From Maribacter aquivivus (lineage in GTDB: Bacteria; Bacteroidota; Bacteroidia; Flavobacteriales; Flavobacteriaceae), in the NCBI RefSeq assembly GCF_900142175.1, contig NZ_FQZX01000001.1, positions 930,001-994,000 of the forward strand: a stretch of 64,000 nucleotides of DNA, written 5' to 3'. Of this stretch, positions 8,964 to 16,496 are shown piece by piece; position 1 is the stretch's first letter, and each line of letters starts with the position of its first letter. A model generated the notes under the pieces. It was not told where the DNA came from. It did no database searches and saw only the letters and a list, made by a program, of their open reading frames with translations. The translations under genes were made by a program, and so were the position numbers.

Positions 8964-10235
8964 ATGAATATTTTAATTCTAGGATCAGGTGGTCGTGAGC
9001 ATACTTTTGCTTGGAAATTAGTACAAAGTAATAAACTATCAAAACTATTTGTGGCACCAGGAAATGCTGGTACAGAAAAAATCGCAACAAACATACCAAT
9101 TGGTGTAAATGATTTTGAAGCTATTAAGAAATTAGTTTTAAAGGAGAATATTGAACTTGTAATGGTTGGCCCAGAAGATCCGTTGGTAAATGGAATTCAT
9201 GATTTTTTTATAGGTGACCAAGAATTAAAAAATGTGGCTGTTATCGGTCCTGAGAAATTAGCGGCTACTTTAGAAGGTAGTAAGGAGTTTGCGAAAGAAT
9301 TTATGATGCGTCATGAAATACCTACCGCTCAGTATAAAAGTTTTACGGCTGAGACTGTTGAAGACGGATTTAAATTTTTGGAAGAACTAAATCCTCCGTT
9401 CGTTTTAAAAGCTGACGGATTGGCTGCTGGTAAAGGTGTAGTTATTCTAAATGACTTAACCGAAGCCAAAGTTGAGCTAAAATCAATGTTAGTTGATCAA
9501 AAGTTTGGTGCAGCTAGTGAAACTGTTGTTATTGAAGAGTTTCTTGATGGTATTGAACTAAGTGTTTTTGTGCTAACCGATGGTGATAGTTACAAAGTGC
9601 TACCAACAGCAAAAGATTATAAAAGAATAGGTGAGGGTGATACCGGACTCAATACTGGCGGTATGGGAGCTATTTCGCCGGTTCCCTTCGCAAGTAAGAC
9701 CTTTATGGATAAGATTGAGCAGCGAATTGTGAAACCTACGGTAGAAGGTCTTAAAAACGATAATATGCCTTATAAAGGTTTTATTTTTATCGGACTCATA
9801 AAAGTTGGTGATGATCCTAAGGTTATTGAATACAACGTTAGAATGGGTGATCCTGAAACTGAAGTTGTTTTACCGCGTATTCAAAATGATCTTGTAGAAC
9901 TGCTACAAGCTGTGGCTGATCAGAAATTGTCTAAAATAGATTTGCTGCTTGATGATAGAACAGCTACCACGGTTATGACTGTCTCTGGTGGTTACCCTGG
10001 TTCATACGAAAAAGGAAAAGAGATCACTGGAATTGATTCTATTACTGAATCACTGGTATTTCACGCAGGTACTATACTTAAAGATGGTAAAGTAGTTACT
10101 AATGGTGGTAGGGTAATGGCAATTACTTCTTTTGGTACTGATTTTAAATCGGCACTGGCGCAATCGTATAAAAATGTAGAGAAGCTTTCCTTTGAAGGAA
10201 TTAATTATAGAAAAGATCTAGGTTTCGATCTTTAA
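8964..10235 (+). CDS. purD: Phosphoribosylamine--glycine ligase (GARS)
   Basis: Cytoplasmic ATP-grasp ligase making GAR from phosphoribosylamine, glycine and ATP in de novo purine synthesis. Diagnostic motifs: GSGGREHTFAWKL at the N-terminus, FVLKADGLAAGKGV near residue 145 (ATP-grasp loop), LNTGGMGAISP near 230 and YNVRMGDPETEV near 292. Length of 423 aa is full. Preceded by its own promoter-like element and followed by a perfect inverted repeat that separates it from the convergent small gene. Not obviously linked to its neighbours in function. Confidence 0.97.
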   Translation: MNILILGSGGREHTFAWKLVQSNKLSKLFVAPGNAGTEKIATNIPIGVNDFEAIKKLVLKENIELVMVGPEDPLVNGIHDFFIGDQELKNVAVIGPEKLAATLEGSKEFAKEFMMRHEIPTAQYKSFTAETVEDGFKFLEELNPPFVLKADGLAAGKGVVILNDLTEAKVELKSMLVDQKFGAASETVVIEEFLDGIELSVFVLTDGDSYKVLPTAKDYKRIGEGDTGLNTGGMGAISPVPFASKTFMDKIEQRIVKPTVEGLKNDNMPYKGFIFIGLIKVGDDPKVIEYNVRMGDPETEVVLPRIQNDLVELLQAVADQKLSKIDLLLDDRTATTVMTVSGGYPGSYEKGKEITGIDSITESLVFHAGTILKDGKVVTNGGRVMAITSFGTDFKSALAQSYKNVEKLSFEGINYRKDLGFDL

Positions 10236-10240
10236 TAAAT

Positions 10241-10283
10241 AATCAGTTATCAGTTTTTAATCTTTAAAAACTGATAACTGATT
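10241..10283. terminator. Perfect 20-bp inverted repeat, likely bidirectional terminator
   Basis: Arms 10241-10260 and 10264-10283 are exact reverse complements with a 3-nt loop. The arms end in A/T runs at the loop side, so the hairpin is extended rather than classical. It lies between convergent purD and the 73-aa gene. The arms contain the tandem-like unit CAGTTATCAGTT. Confidence 0.65.
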
Positions 10284-10293
10284 TAATTTGATA

Positions 10294-10515
10294 TTATAAG
10301 TAAGAGTGAGAAGTACTAGACTTATCCTCTTCACCATTATCATTATATTTCTTCAATTGAAGCATCCAATACACAAATGCTACAGAACCTATCAACATAA
10401 ATATCCAGTTTAAGATATTTGCTAAAGCCCAACTATCTGCAAAACGTAAAAAATCTAATGGTGCAAATAGTACATTTACGAACAAATCTGCGATACCTTC
10501 AAAAAATGATTTCAT
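10294..10515 (-). CDS. Small flavobacterial membrane protein (DUF6341-like)
   Basis: 73-aa protein that I match from memory to a small conserved flavobacterial family (DUF6341), sometimes mislabelled uracil phosphoribosyltransferase; nothing in it resembles that enzyme. One transmembrane segment, residues about 33-50 (NILNWIFMLIGSVAFVYW), is followed by a charged KKYNDNGEEDK tail ending HSYL. Between purD and the DUF6427-like gene, a neighbourhood I recall as conserved. A -7 element at 10536-10543 on the minus strand supports expression. Function unknown. Confidence 0.8.
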   Translation of the reverse strand: MKSFFEGIADLFVNVLFAPLDFLRFADSWALANILNWIFMLIGSVAFVYWMLQLKKYNDNGEEDKSSTSHSYL

Positions 10516-10535
10516 CTTATTACTATATTTACCAG

Positions 10536-10543
10536 CAAAAATA
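10536..10543 (-). promoter_or_regulatory. Bacteroidetes -7 promoter element for the 73-aa gene
   Basis: Read on the minus strand it is TATTTTTG, an exact TAnnTTTG match, 20 bp upstream of the ATG at 10515. Confidence 0.45.
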
Positions 10544-10555
10544 TAAAAAGCTTAG

Positions 10556-11485
10556 ATGATTTCAAGCATTTTTGAGAAAACAAAACCGGTGAATTTCATC
10601 ATTCTTCTGGTTTTTTTGTTTCTTTTCTACTGGTCAGTCCAATTTTACCTCTTTGATTTATCGATGAGCAATGTAGAAATTGCTCCGTCAATCGGTATTT
10701 TGACCATTTTATTGTTCAGTGTTTTTATTGTTGACTTTGTTGTTAAGCGTAACAAGCTTACCAGTACAAATTCTTTTGCAATTTTGTTTTTCACCCTGCT
10801 TTTTGTGGTTTTTCCTGAGACCTTGGGTGATAATAATGCCATTTTTACCAGTTTTTTTCTATTGCTGGCCATGAGACGGTTGTTAAGTATTAAGTCTTTA
10901 AAGAATATTAAGCTTAAGATTTTTGACGCCTCACTCTGGATTTGCATTTCAAGTGTTTTTTATGAATGGGCTTTGCTTTATTTACTTTTAGTTTTTGCGG
11001 CAATATATATATATGAACCAAAAAACATACGAAACTGGTTGGTAATCATATCCGTTGGCTTCTGCTTTTTTATGATACTATACGGTATATTAGTATTGCT
11101 TGACAAGCCTAATTTTATTCTAGAGCATTATGATTTTGCAATCCATTATGACGCTATATTCCCTATTAAATGGTGGACTAGCTTAAAAATGACATTGTAT
11201 GCCTTGTTCAACATGGCTCTTGCTTTTTCTGCCTTTGTTCATTTGAGCAAGTCGGGTGTGGGTAAGGTAATTGTTATGAGACTTATTGCGTTTTCTTTTG
11301 TTATAGGTTTGGTGGTTAATGTGCTGGTTACTTCAGAAAATAACAACGCCGTGATGATCACCTTTTTTCCTTCGGTAATTTTTATTGTCAATTATTTAGA
11401 ATCTATTAAGAAACCTAAGTTTCTAGAATTAATTCTGGTTTCTAGTATTTTAATACCCATTATAGTTTTTGTTGTGAAGCTTTAG
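10556..11485 (+). CDS. Polytopic membrane protein (DUF6427-like)
   Basis: 309-aa integral membrane protein with roughly eight to nine hydrophobic helices and short basic loops (KRNKLTS, RRLLSIKSLKNIKLK). The N-terminus MISSIFEKTKPVNFIILLVFLFLFYW is typical of what I recall as DUF6427, a flavobacterial family of unknown function. ATG at 10556. It is divergent from the 73-aa gene and followed 39 bp later by the DUF4254 gene, which has its own promoter element. No enzymatic motif is visible. Confidence 0.75.
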   Translation: MISSIFEKTKPVNFIILLVFLFLFYWSVQFYLFDLSMSNVEIAPSIGILTILLFSVFIVDFVVKRNKLTSTNSFAILFFTLLFVVFPETLGDNNAIFTSFFLLLAMRRLLSIKSLKNIKLKIFDASLWICISSVFYEWALLYLLLVFAAIYIYEPKNIRNWLVIISVGFCFFMILYGILVLLDKPNFILEHYDFAIHYDAIFPIKWWTSLKMTLYALFNMALAFSAFVHLSKSGVGKVIVMRLIAFSFVIGLVVNVLVTSENNNAVMITFFPSVIFIVNYLESIKKPKFLELILVSSILIPIIVFVVKL

Positions 11486-11502
11486 GTTTATCCTTTAAAC
11501 TT

Positions 11503-11510
11503 TATCTTTG
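11503..11510 (+). promoter_or_regulatory. Bacteroidetes -7 promoter element for the DUF4254/GT9 pair
   Basis: TATCTTTG fits TAnnTTTG exactly and ends 14 bp before the ATG at 11525, the same spacing as at purD. The expected -33 TTG is not well placed. Confidence 0.5.
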
Positions 11511-11524
11511 TAAAAAAGGCTCAT

Positions 11525-12127
11525 ATGTTTAGCGAATTCGCATTTAATATATTTAATACCAGTATTGATAAATATCACGTAGAGGATGATGTCTATCAAA
11601 GTTTTCATAATCCTTATTCAAAAGAAGATATAGAGCACTTGCTATATCGCAAAAACTGGATTGATACCGTTCAATGGCATTATGAGGATATTATTAGAAA
11701 TCCGGATATCAACCCTGACGACGCCTTAGTTTTAAAACGTAAAATAGATGCAAGTAATCAGGACAGAACTGACTTGGTGGAGTTCATTGATAGTTATTTT
11801 CTTAATAAATACCAATCGGTAGATGTTAAGGCAGATGCTACTATTAATACGGAGAGCCCTGCTTGGGCAATTGATCGCCTGTCTATTTTAGCGCTGAAAA
11901 TTTATCATATGAATGAAGAGGCTACTAGAGCAGATGCTTCTTTAGAGCATAGAGAAAAATGCCAAGTTAAACTCGAAATCTTGCTTGAGCAGAAAAACGA
12001 CCTTTTTGTAGCTATAGACCAACTACTTGCAGATATTGAAAGGGGTACCAAGTATATGAAAGTATATAAGCAAATGAAGATGTATAATGATGAGGAACTA
12101 AACCCCATCCTTCGTGGCAACAAATAA
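11525..12127 (+). CDS. DUF4254 domain protein
   Basis: 200-aa mostly helical, charged protein without signal peptide. The features HNPYSKEDIEHLLYRKNWIDTVQWHYEDIIR (short segments of it at residues 28-58) and the central SPAWAIDRLSILALKIYHM near 110 are those of DUF4254, a Bacteroidetes family usually encoded immediately before a GT9 heptosyltransferase-like gene, as here. The last 14 bp overlap the GTG start of the GT9 gene, implying coupled translation. A role in LPS or surface-glycan assembly is inference from the pairing. Confidence 0.85.
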   Translation: MFSEFAFNIFNTSIDKYHVEDDVYQSFHNPYSKEDIEHLLYRKNWIDTVQWHYEDIIRNPDINPDDALVLKRKIDASNQDRTDLVEFIDSYFLNKYQSVDVKADATINTESPAWAIDRLSILALKIYHMNEEATRADASLEHREKCQVKLEILLEQKNDLFVAIDQLLADIERGTKYMKVYKQMKMYNDEELNPILRGNK

Positions 12128-13166
12128 AACTGTTCACATATTGGTAATACGACTTTCCGCTATGGGAGATGTCGCTATGACTGTTCCGGTTCTTTTAGGG
12201 GTTTTAAAAAAATATCCTAAGGTAAAGATCACGGTTTTAACAAAAGAATTTACAGCACCTATATTTGAAAATATCCCAAATGTCTCCGTTTTTAAAGCTG
12301 ATGTAAAAGGAAGACATAAAGGCTTTTTAGGACTTTGGAAATTATATAAGGAATTGAAGACGTTACAGATCGATGTAGTTGCAGATTTGCATAACGTGCT
12401 ACGTAGTACTGTTCTAAAACAGTTTTTTAAACTATCAACAATTCCTTTTATTCAAGTGGATAAGGGAAGGGCTGCTAAGAAAGCTTTGGTTAATCCGGAT
12501 CGAACATCTTTTAGCCCTTTGCCGACTACTTTTGAGCGCTATGCTGAGGTTTTTGGTAAGCTTGGGTATCCTATTGCTATAAGTGAGATGGAAACCTTAT
12601 CTAAAAGACTAATTCCTGATTCAGCAAAACACTTAATTAATTTTGAAGGAAAGATGCTTATTGGTATTGCCCCGTTTGCAGCGTTTAGTGGAAAAATGTA
12701 TCCACTACCATTGATGGAAGAGGTAATAGCCATGTTGAATTCTACAAATAATTATCAAATTGTATTATTTGGAGGAGGGAAAAAAGAGATTGAGGTTTTG
12801 ACAACATGGGAAACTCAGTTTAACAATTGCTTTAATGCAGCAGGCAAATTATCATTCTCAGATGAATTAGGTTTAATTTCTAACCTGCAATTGATGCTAG
12901 CGATGGATAGTGGAAATGCTCATTTAGCTGCTATGTTTGGCGTGCCAACTGTAACAATTTGGGGTGTTACGCATCCATATGCTGGTTTCTCACCTTTTAA
13001 TCAGCCGAGGCATTATTCCCTTTTATCCGACAGAAAAAAATATCCTGCAATACCAACTTCTATTTATGGTAATAAATACCCAGATGGTTATGATAAGGTC
13101 ATGGAAACCATATTACCAGAAACAATCATCCAGAAAATAAGTGAAATTTTAAAAACTCCGGATTAA
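12114..13166 (+). CDS. Glycosyltransferase family 9 (heptosyltransferase-like)
   Basis: GT-B transferase of the ADP-heptose:LPS heptosyltransferase family, acting on the LPS core at the cytoplasmic membrane face. Motifs: VIRLSAMGDVAMTVPVLLG at the N-terminus, IGIAPFAAFSGKMYPL near 183 and AMDSGNAHLAAMFGVPTVTI near 262, the donor-binding signature. The start is GTG at 12114, overlapping the DUF4254 gene by 14 bp. The stop overlaps the convergent tetR-type gene by 4 bp, so there is no intergenic terminator. Donor may not be heptose in Bacteroidetes. Confidence 0.88.
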   Translation: MATNKTVHILVIRLSAMGDVAMTVPVLLGVLKKYPKVKITVLTKEFTAPIFENIPNVSVFKADVKGRHKGFLGLWKLYKELKTLQIDVVADLHNVLRSTVLKQFFKLSTIPFIQVDKGRAAKKALVNPDRTSFSPLPTTFERYAEVFGKLGYPIAISEMETLSKRLIPDSAKHLINFEGKMLIGIAPFAAFSGKMYPLPLMEEVIAMLNSTNNYQIVLFGGGKKEIEVLTTWETQFNNCFNAAGKLSFSDELGLISNLQLMLAMDSGNAHLAAMFGVPTVTIWGVTHPYAGFSPFNQPRHYSLLSDRKKYPAIPTSIYGNKYPDGYDKVMETILPETIIQKISEILKTPD

Positions 13167-13780
13167 TAATTTACGGGCTTAGCTTCTATACTTTTAAAGT
13201 ATTGACGTAGTTGAGACATAAATCTATATTTTTTAGAAGCAGGTGCTGCACTTGTCATTAAGGTTCTTACTCCGAAATAAGAACTCATTATAAAAGTAGC
13301 TGCAGCTTCACAATCTACATGACGGTCTAAATAGCCATTGAATTTACCTTTTTGTAATGTAGTTATTAAATTTACCTCCCAAACGGTAACAATTTCATTT
13401 AAGTGACGCATAATAACTTCATTCTTACCATTGAATTCAGTTAAGAAATTACTTAAAATACACCCGTAATCCATTTCATTATGCACTGCAGTTTCCATAG
13501 CATCATCAAAACATTTCGTTATTAATGTTAATGGGTTCTCATGCCCTTCTATAGGCTCTATTAAAGTACTATAGATTTTACGTGCCAATAAATTTTGAAT
13601 TATTTGAATGAAGAAGTCTTCTTTAGAATCGAAATGATAGTAAAAAGCCCCCTTAGAAAGGTCTAATTTTTTAAGAATATCATCTATACTAGTTTCGTAA
13701 TACCCTTGGGCGTAAAACAATTCTAATCCGGTGTTCTGTAAACGTTGCATGGTTGCCATGCGCTTAAGGCTCTTGTTCAT
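13163..13780 (-). CDS. TetR-family transcriptional regulator
   Basis: 205-aa repressor with an N-terminal helix-turn-helix (residues 31-50, including LSKGAFYYHFDSKEDFF just after) and a NemR/AcrR-like C-terminal ligand domain. Cysteines at 90, 107 (in DYGCILSNF) and 156 could sense thiol-reactive ligands or trivalent arsenic; this is inference. ATG at 13780 is taken; a second start at residue 8 is possible. It is the last gene of the minus-strand arsS cluster, but a terminator hairpin (13993-14029) lies between, so it probably uses its own promoter in 13781-13992, which holds four copies of a GACCAN4RTC-type palindrome. Likely autoregulator and local regulator. Confidence 0.88.
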   Translation of the reverse strand: MNKSLKRMATMQRLQNTGLELFYAQGYYETSIDDILKKLDLSKGAFYYHFDSKEDFFIQIIQNLLARKIYSTLIEPIEGHENPLTLITKCFDDAMETAVHNEMDYGCILSNFLTEFNGKNEVIMRHLNEIVTVWEVNLITTLQKGKFNGYLDRHVDCEAAATFIMSSYFGVRTLMTSAAPASKKYRFMSQLRQYFKSIEAKPVNY

Positions 13781-13803
13781 AATATTTAGATTTGGGTAAA
13801 TCC

Positions 13804-13966
13804 GACCATGTGGTCTTTTTATAGAACGCCAGATTGTTAAACTAACTCAGTATTTATAGGTTAGATGCATTTTTTTTCGATAAACGACCATTAAATCGAT
13901 GTAGAACACTTTTTTTGTTGTGTTTAACAAACTAAGTGGTCAGTTTTGTAAGCGGATTATTTAGTC
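13804..13966. promoter_or_regulatory. Cluster of four operator-like palindromes upstream of tetR
   Basis: Four 12-bp sites share the pattern GACCA-N4-RTC: GACCATGTGGTC at 13804-13815 (24 bp from the tetR-type ATG), GACCATTAAATC at 13886-13897, GACCACTTAGTT at 13930-13941 on the minus strand, and the weaker GATTATTTAGTC at 13955-13966. Related copies occur at 23356 and 23481, upstream of the DUF2064 and HtrA genes. The size and symmetry suit a TetR dimer. No clean TAnnTTTG element is visible here. That this TetR binds them is inference. Confidence 0.5.
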
Positions 13967-13992
13967 GATTTATTATATAATAAGTTGGTTTA

Positions 13993-14029
13993 AAACAAAA
14001 AACCGTTCAATGTAAATCATCAAACGGTT
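13993..14029 (-). terminator. Rho-independent terminator after arsS
   Basis: On the minus strand, AACCGTT (14023-14029) pairs with AACGGTT (14001-14007), followed by a T-rich stretch. It lies 24 bp past the arsS stop and would end the cluster transcript before tetR. Confidence 0.6.
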
Positions 14030-14052
14030 CTTAAATTTTATCTCAGATTGTA

Positions 14053-15108
14053 TTAAGCAACAGTCCCCTGGCAACTACTACCCGCACCTGCTGTACAGCC
14101 ATAACAATGTTGTGAAATAATAATATTTCTATCGTTTAATAAATCTTCATTGTAGTCTTTAATGTGTTTTACCTTGCTAGCTACTTTTAAGTCTAGCATT
14201 TGGTTAAAATCACAATCATACAACCATCCGTCCCAACTAATGGAAATAGTATTGGTACACATTACATTTGCTACGGCAGAGGGGTTATATGCTTCAACCA
14301 GCGCATACATATAATCTTCATAATTCTCTGAGGCTATCAAATAATCTAAGAAACGTGCAATAGGTAAGTTGGTAATAGCAAAAAGACTATGAAACTGAAT
14401 ATCAAAATCTTCCTTTAGGGCTTTTTTGAAATCTTTTTCCATTGCTACTTGGTCACCTGGTAAATATGCACCTGATGGGTTGTAAACCAAATCCAACTTT
14501 AAATCGCTACCTGGCATACCATAACCTCTTTCATTCAATTCTTGCAATGCCTTTATCGACTTATCAAAAACTCCGTCTCCTCTTTGTTTATCCGTTTTAC
14601 CGCGGGTATAATGTGGCATTGAAGAAATAACATGAACATTATGTTTTTTAAAGAAATCTGGTAAGTGATAGTATTTCTTGTTTGCCCTTATAATAGTTAA
14701 GTTAGAACGAACAATAAAATCTTTGATTCCGGCTTTAGCAGCTTCTTCTACAAACCATTCAAAATCAGGATTCATTTCTGGTGCTCCACCAGTTAAATCT
14801 AAAGTGTGAGCTCCTGTATTTTTTATGACCTCTAAGCATTGTTGCATAGTTTCACGAGTCATAATCTCTTTACGATCGGGACCAGCATCTACATGGCAAT
14901 GTTCGCAAACTTGATTACACATGTAGCCTACATTAATTTGCAAAATTTCCAACTTTTTTGGACGTAAAGGAAAATGTCCTATCTCGGCAATTTTGTCCTT
15001 AAAATAAGGCAATTCGCCATCAGCAAAGATTCCTCCGTTTAGTATTTCTAATTGCTTATTGGAAACTGCTAAATCGTTTCCTTTCGCTTTTAATGATTTT
15101 GTAGCCAT
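14053..15108 (-). CDS. arsS: Arsenosugar biosynthesis radical SAM protein ArsS
   Basis: Radical SAM enzyme of the ArsS type (TIGR04167 plus a C-terminal DUF3641 region). In characterised relatives ArsS joins a 5'-deoxyadenosyl group from SAM to dimethylarsinite, the first arsenosugar-forming step. The cluster-binding CX3CX2C is C64-NQV-C68-EH-C71; a second cysteine set, C335/C338/C346, lies in the tail CYGCTAGAGSSCQG, characteristic of this family. Further motifs include DLTGGAPEMNPDF near 99 and ISWDGWLYDCDFNQ near 289. Length of 351 aa is normal. Separated from the upstream fusion gene by a 182-bp gap containing a long inverted repeat, so it may have its own promoter. The ArsM partner is not in the window. 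Confidence 0.9.
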   Translation of the reverse strand: MATKSLKAKGNDLAVSNKQLEILNGGIFADGELPYFKDKIAEIGHFPLRPKKLEILQINVGYMCNQVCEHCHVDAGPDRKEIMTRETMQQCLEVIKNTGAHTLDLTGGAPEMNPDFEWFVEEAAKAGIKDFIVRSNLTIIRANKKYYHLPDFFKKHNVHVISSMPHYTRGKTDKQRGDGVFDKSIKALQELNERGYGMPGSDLKLDLVYNPSGAYLPGDQVAMEKDFKKALKEDFDIQFHSLFAITNLPIARFLDYLIASENYEDYMYALVEAYNPSAVANVMCTNTISISWDGWLYDCDFNQMLDLKVASKVKHIKDYNEDLLNDRNIIISQHCYGCTAGAGSSCQGTVA

Positions 15109-15121
15109 TCTTTTTTTGTTG

Positions 15122-15289
15122 TTGGTTGATGGTTGTCTGTTGTTCGTTTTATTACGAACCTAAAAACAATTCAACCTATTTTAATTTCCTTTTAATAGAT
15201 AGCAATTTCTATTTCTTCTTTAATATCAAAATTGTTCTAAGGCGATGTAGAAAATAACTAACAACCGACAACGAACAACTATCAACCAA
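15122..15289. repeat. Imperfect inverted repeat filling the gap between arsS and the fusion gene
   Basis: 15122-15136 (TTGGTTGATGGTTGT) and 15275-15289 are reverse complements at 14 of 15 positions. Both arms continue outward and inward into GTTGTT/GTTGTC-type tandem units. The 138-bp spacer is AT-rich with no ORF. The architecture resembles the other micro-repeat hairpins at 10241 and 40300. Confidence 0.6.
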
Positions 15290-15290
15290 A

Positions 15291-16496
15291 CTACATGGAC
15301 AATTTATTATACTTATTCATCATTTGTACACCATGAACCAATGTTGCTCCACTTTCAATTGCAGCCCCAACATGTACAGCCTCCATCATTTCTTCTTTTG
15401 TTATTCCCTTTTGTAATCCGTCTTTGGTATAGGCATCAATACAGTACGGACATTTAACAACATGAGATACAGCTAAAGCAATTAGAGACTTTTCTCTAGC
15501 ACTTAGTGCGCCTTCTTCGAAAACCTTACCATAATAATCGAAAAATTTTGTTCCTAATTCTTCGCTCCACTCGGTAATTTTTCTGAATTTTCTTAAATCT
15601 GCTGGGTCGTAGTACGTATTTGCCATCTTTTTTTGTGTTTTTGGTTTTATTGAATCTTTTTGTTCTTGGTTAAAATGAATCGGAATTCCCTGCCCCATTT
15701 TTTCTATTTCTGGAAGAATTTCCATGTTATCCCAAATGCCAGAAGTAAGGGTGTCTCCATAAGCTTCGGGTAAATGATTTTTGTACATTAATTTTTGTGC
15801 TGTTTCGGCATCGTATTCAAATGATTGATGTGTGAAGTTTACTTCGCCATCAATCGCATCCAAAAGCATATACCAAACTCTAGTTGTACCATCATTTGCT
15901 GGCATACCAATTACGCCAGGGTTTAGCCATTGCTTATCTTTTATAGATTGATGAAATGGTAGACCGCAATGACCTGCTATGATGATATCACTTTTAGTCT
16001 CATTAAAACAGCGTTCTTTACTTTCGGTGGCATTTGACTTGAATACGAATTCAGAAGTATTTCCATAGTTTCCATGGACTACGGTTACTTTTTTACCAGC
16101 ATAATCAAAACTGATGTACTCTGGTATTTCTTTCATCCAATCTAAAGATTGTTGCGATAAATGTCCTTTCGTATACGGAAACCACATTTTTGAAAAATCA
16201 TCGCAACGGCTACCACTTTTAAAATCACATCCACAGTCTTCACTGTCACTAGCTAGTTGTAGTTCTACGTTACCTGCAATGCTTAATGCACCCCATTTTT
16301 GAAACAATTGAATAGTTTCTTCAGGTTGCGCACAGTAACCGGTTAAATCGCCGGTACTTATACAGTTCTCTGGTTTTACCCCAGCCTCCTGAGCAATAGA
16401 AATTAATTTTTCCAATGCTTGTAGGTTGCTATAAACCCCTCCAAAAAGCAAAAGCTTTCCTTCCTTTACACCAATATGTTTTATTTCTTTATCCAT
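15291..16496 (-). CDS. Calcineurin-like phosphoesterase fused to AhpD/carboxymuconolactone-decarboxylase-like domain
   Basis: 401-aa two-domain protein. Residues 10-225 follow the metallophosphoesterase pattern, but several metal ligands are altered: the usual DxH is GGVYSN (G20, Y22), GD is kept at D50 (STGDLTGY), GNHD is GNVE at 75-78, the HG motif is kept at H141, and GHTH is GHCG at 175-178. A cysteine-rich insert holds C88, C90 and C98. Residues 291-401 begin MANTYYDPADLRKF and match the arsenosugar-associated peroxidase-like family, with C349-PY-C352. Start set at 16496, overlapping the symporter gene by 16 bp; an upstream start at 16538 is less likely. The second domain has its own internal ATG (15624-15626) after an A-rich stretch, so separate translation is possible. 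Confidence 0.82.
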   Translation of the reverse strand: MDKEIKHIGVKEGKLLLFGGVYSNLQALEKLISIAQEAGVKPENCISTGDLTGYCAQPEETIQLFQKWGALSIAGNVELQLASDSEDCGCDFKSGSRCDDFSKMWFPYTKGHLSQQSLDWMKEIPEYISFDYAGKKVTVVHGNYGNTSEFVFKSNATESKERCFNETKSDIIIAGHCGLPFHQSIKDKQWLNPGVIGMPANDGTTRVWYMLLDAIDGEVNFTHQSFEYDAETAQKLMYKNHLPEAYGDTLTSGIWDNMEILPEIEKMGQGIPIHFNQEQKDSIKPKTQKKMANTYYDPADLRKFRKITEWSEELGTKFFDYYGKVFEEGALSAREKSLIALAVSHVVKCPYCIDAYTKDGLQKGITKEEMMEAVHVGAAIESGATLVHGVQMMNKYNKLSM

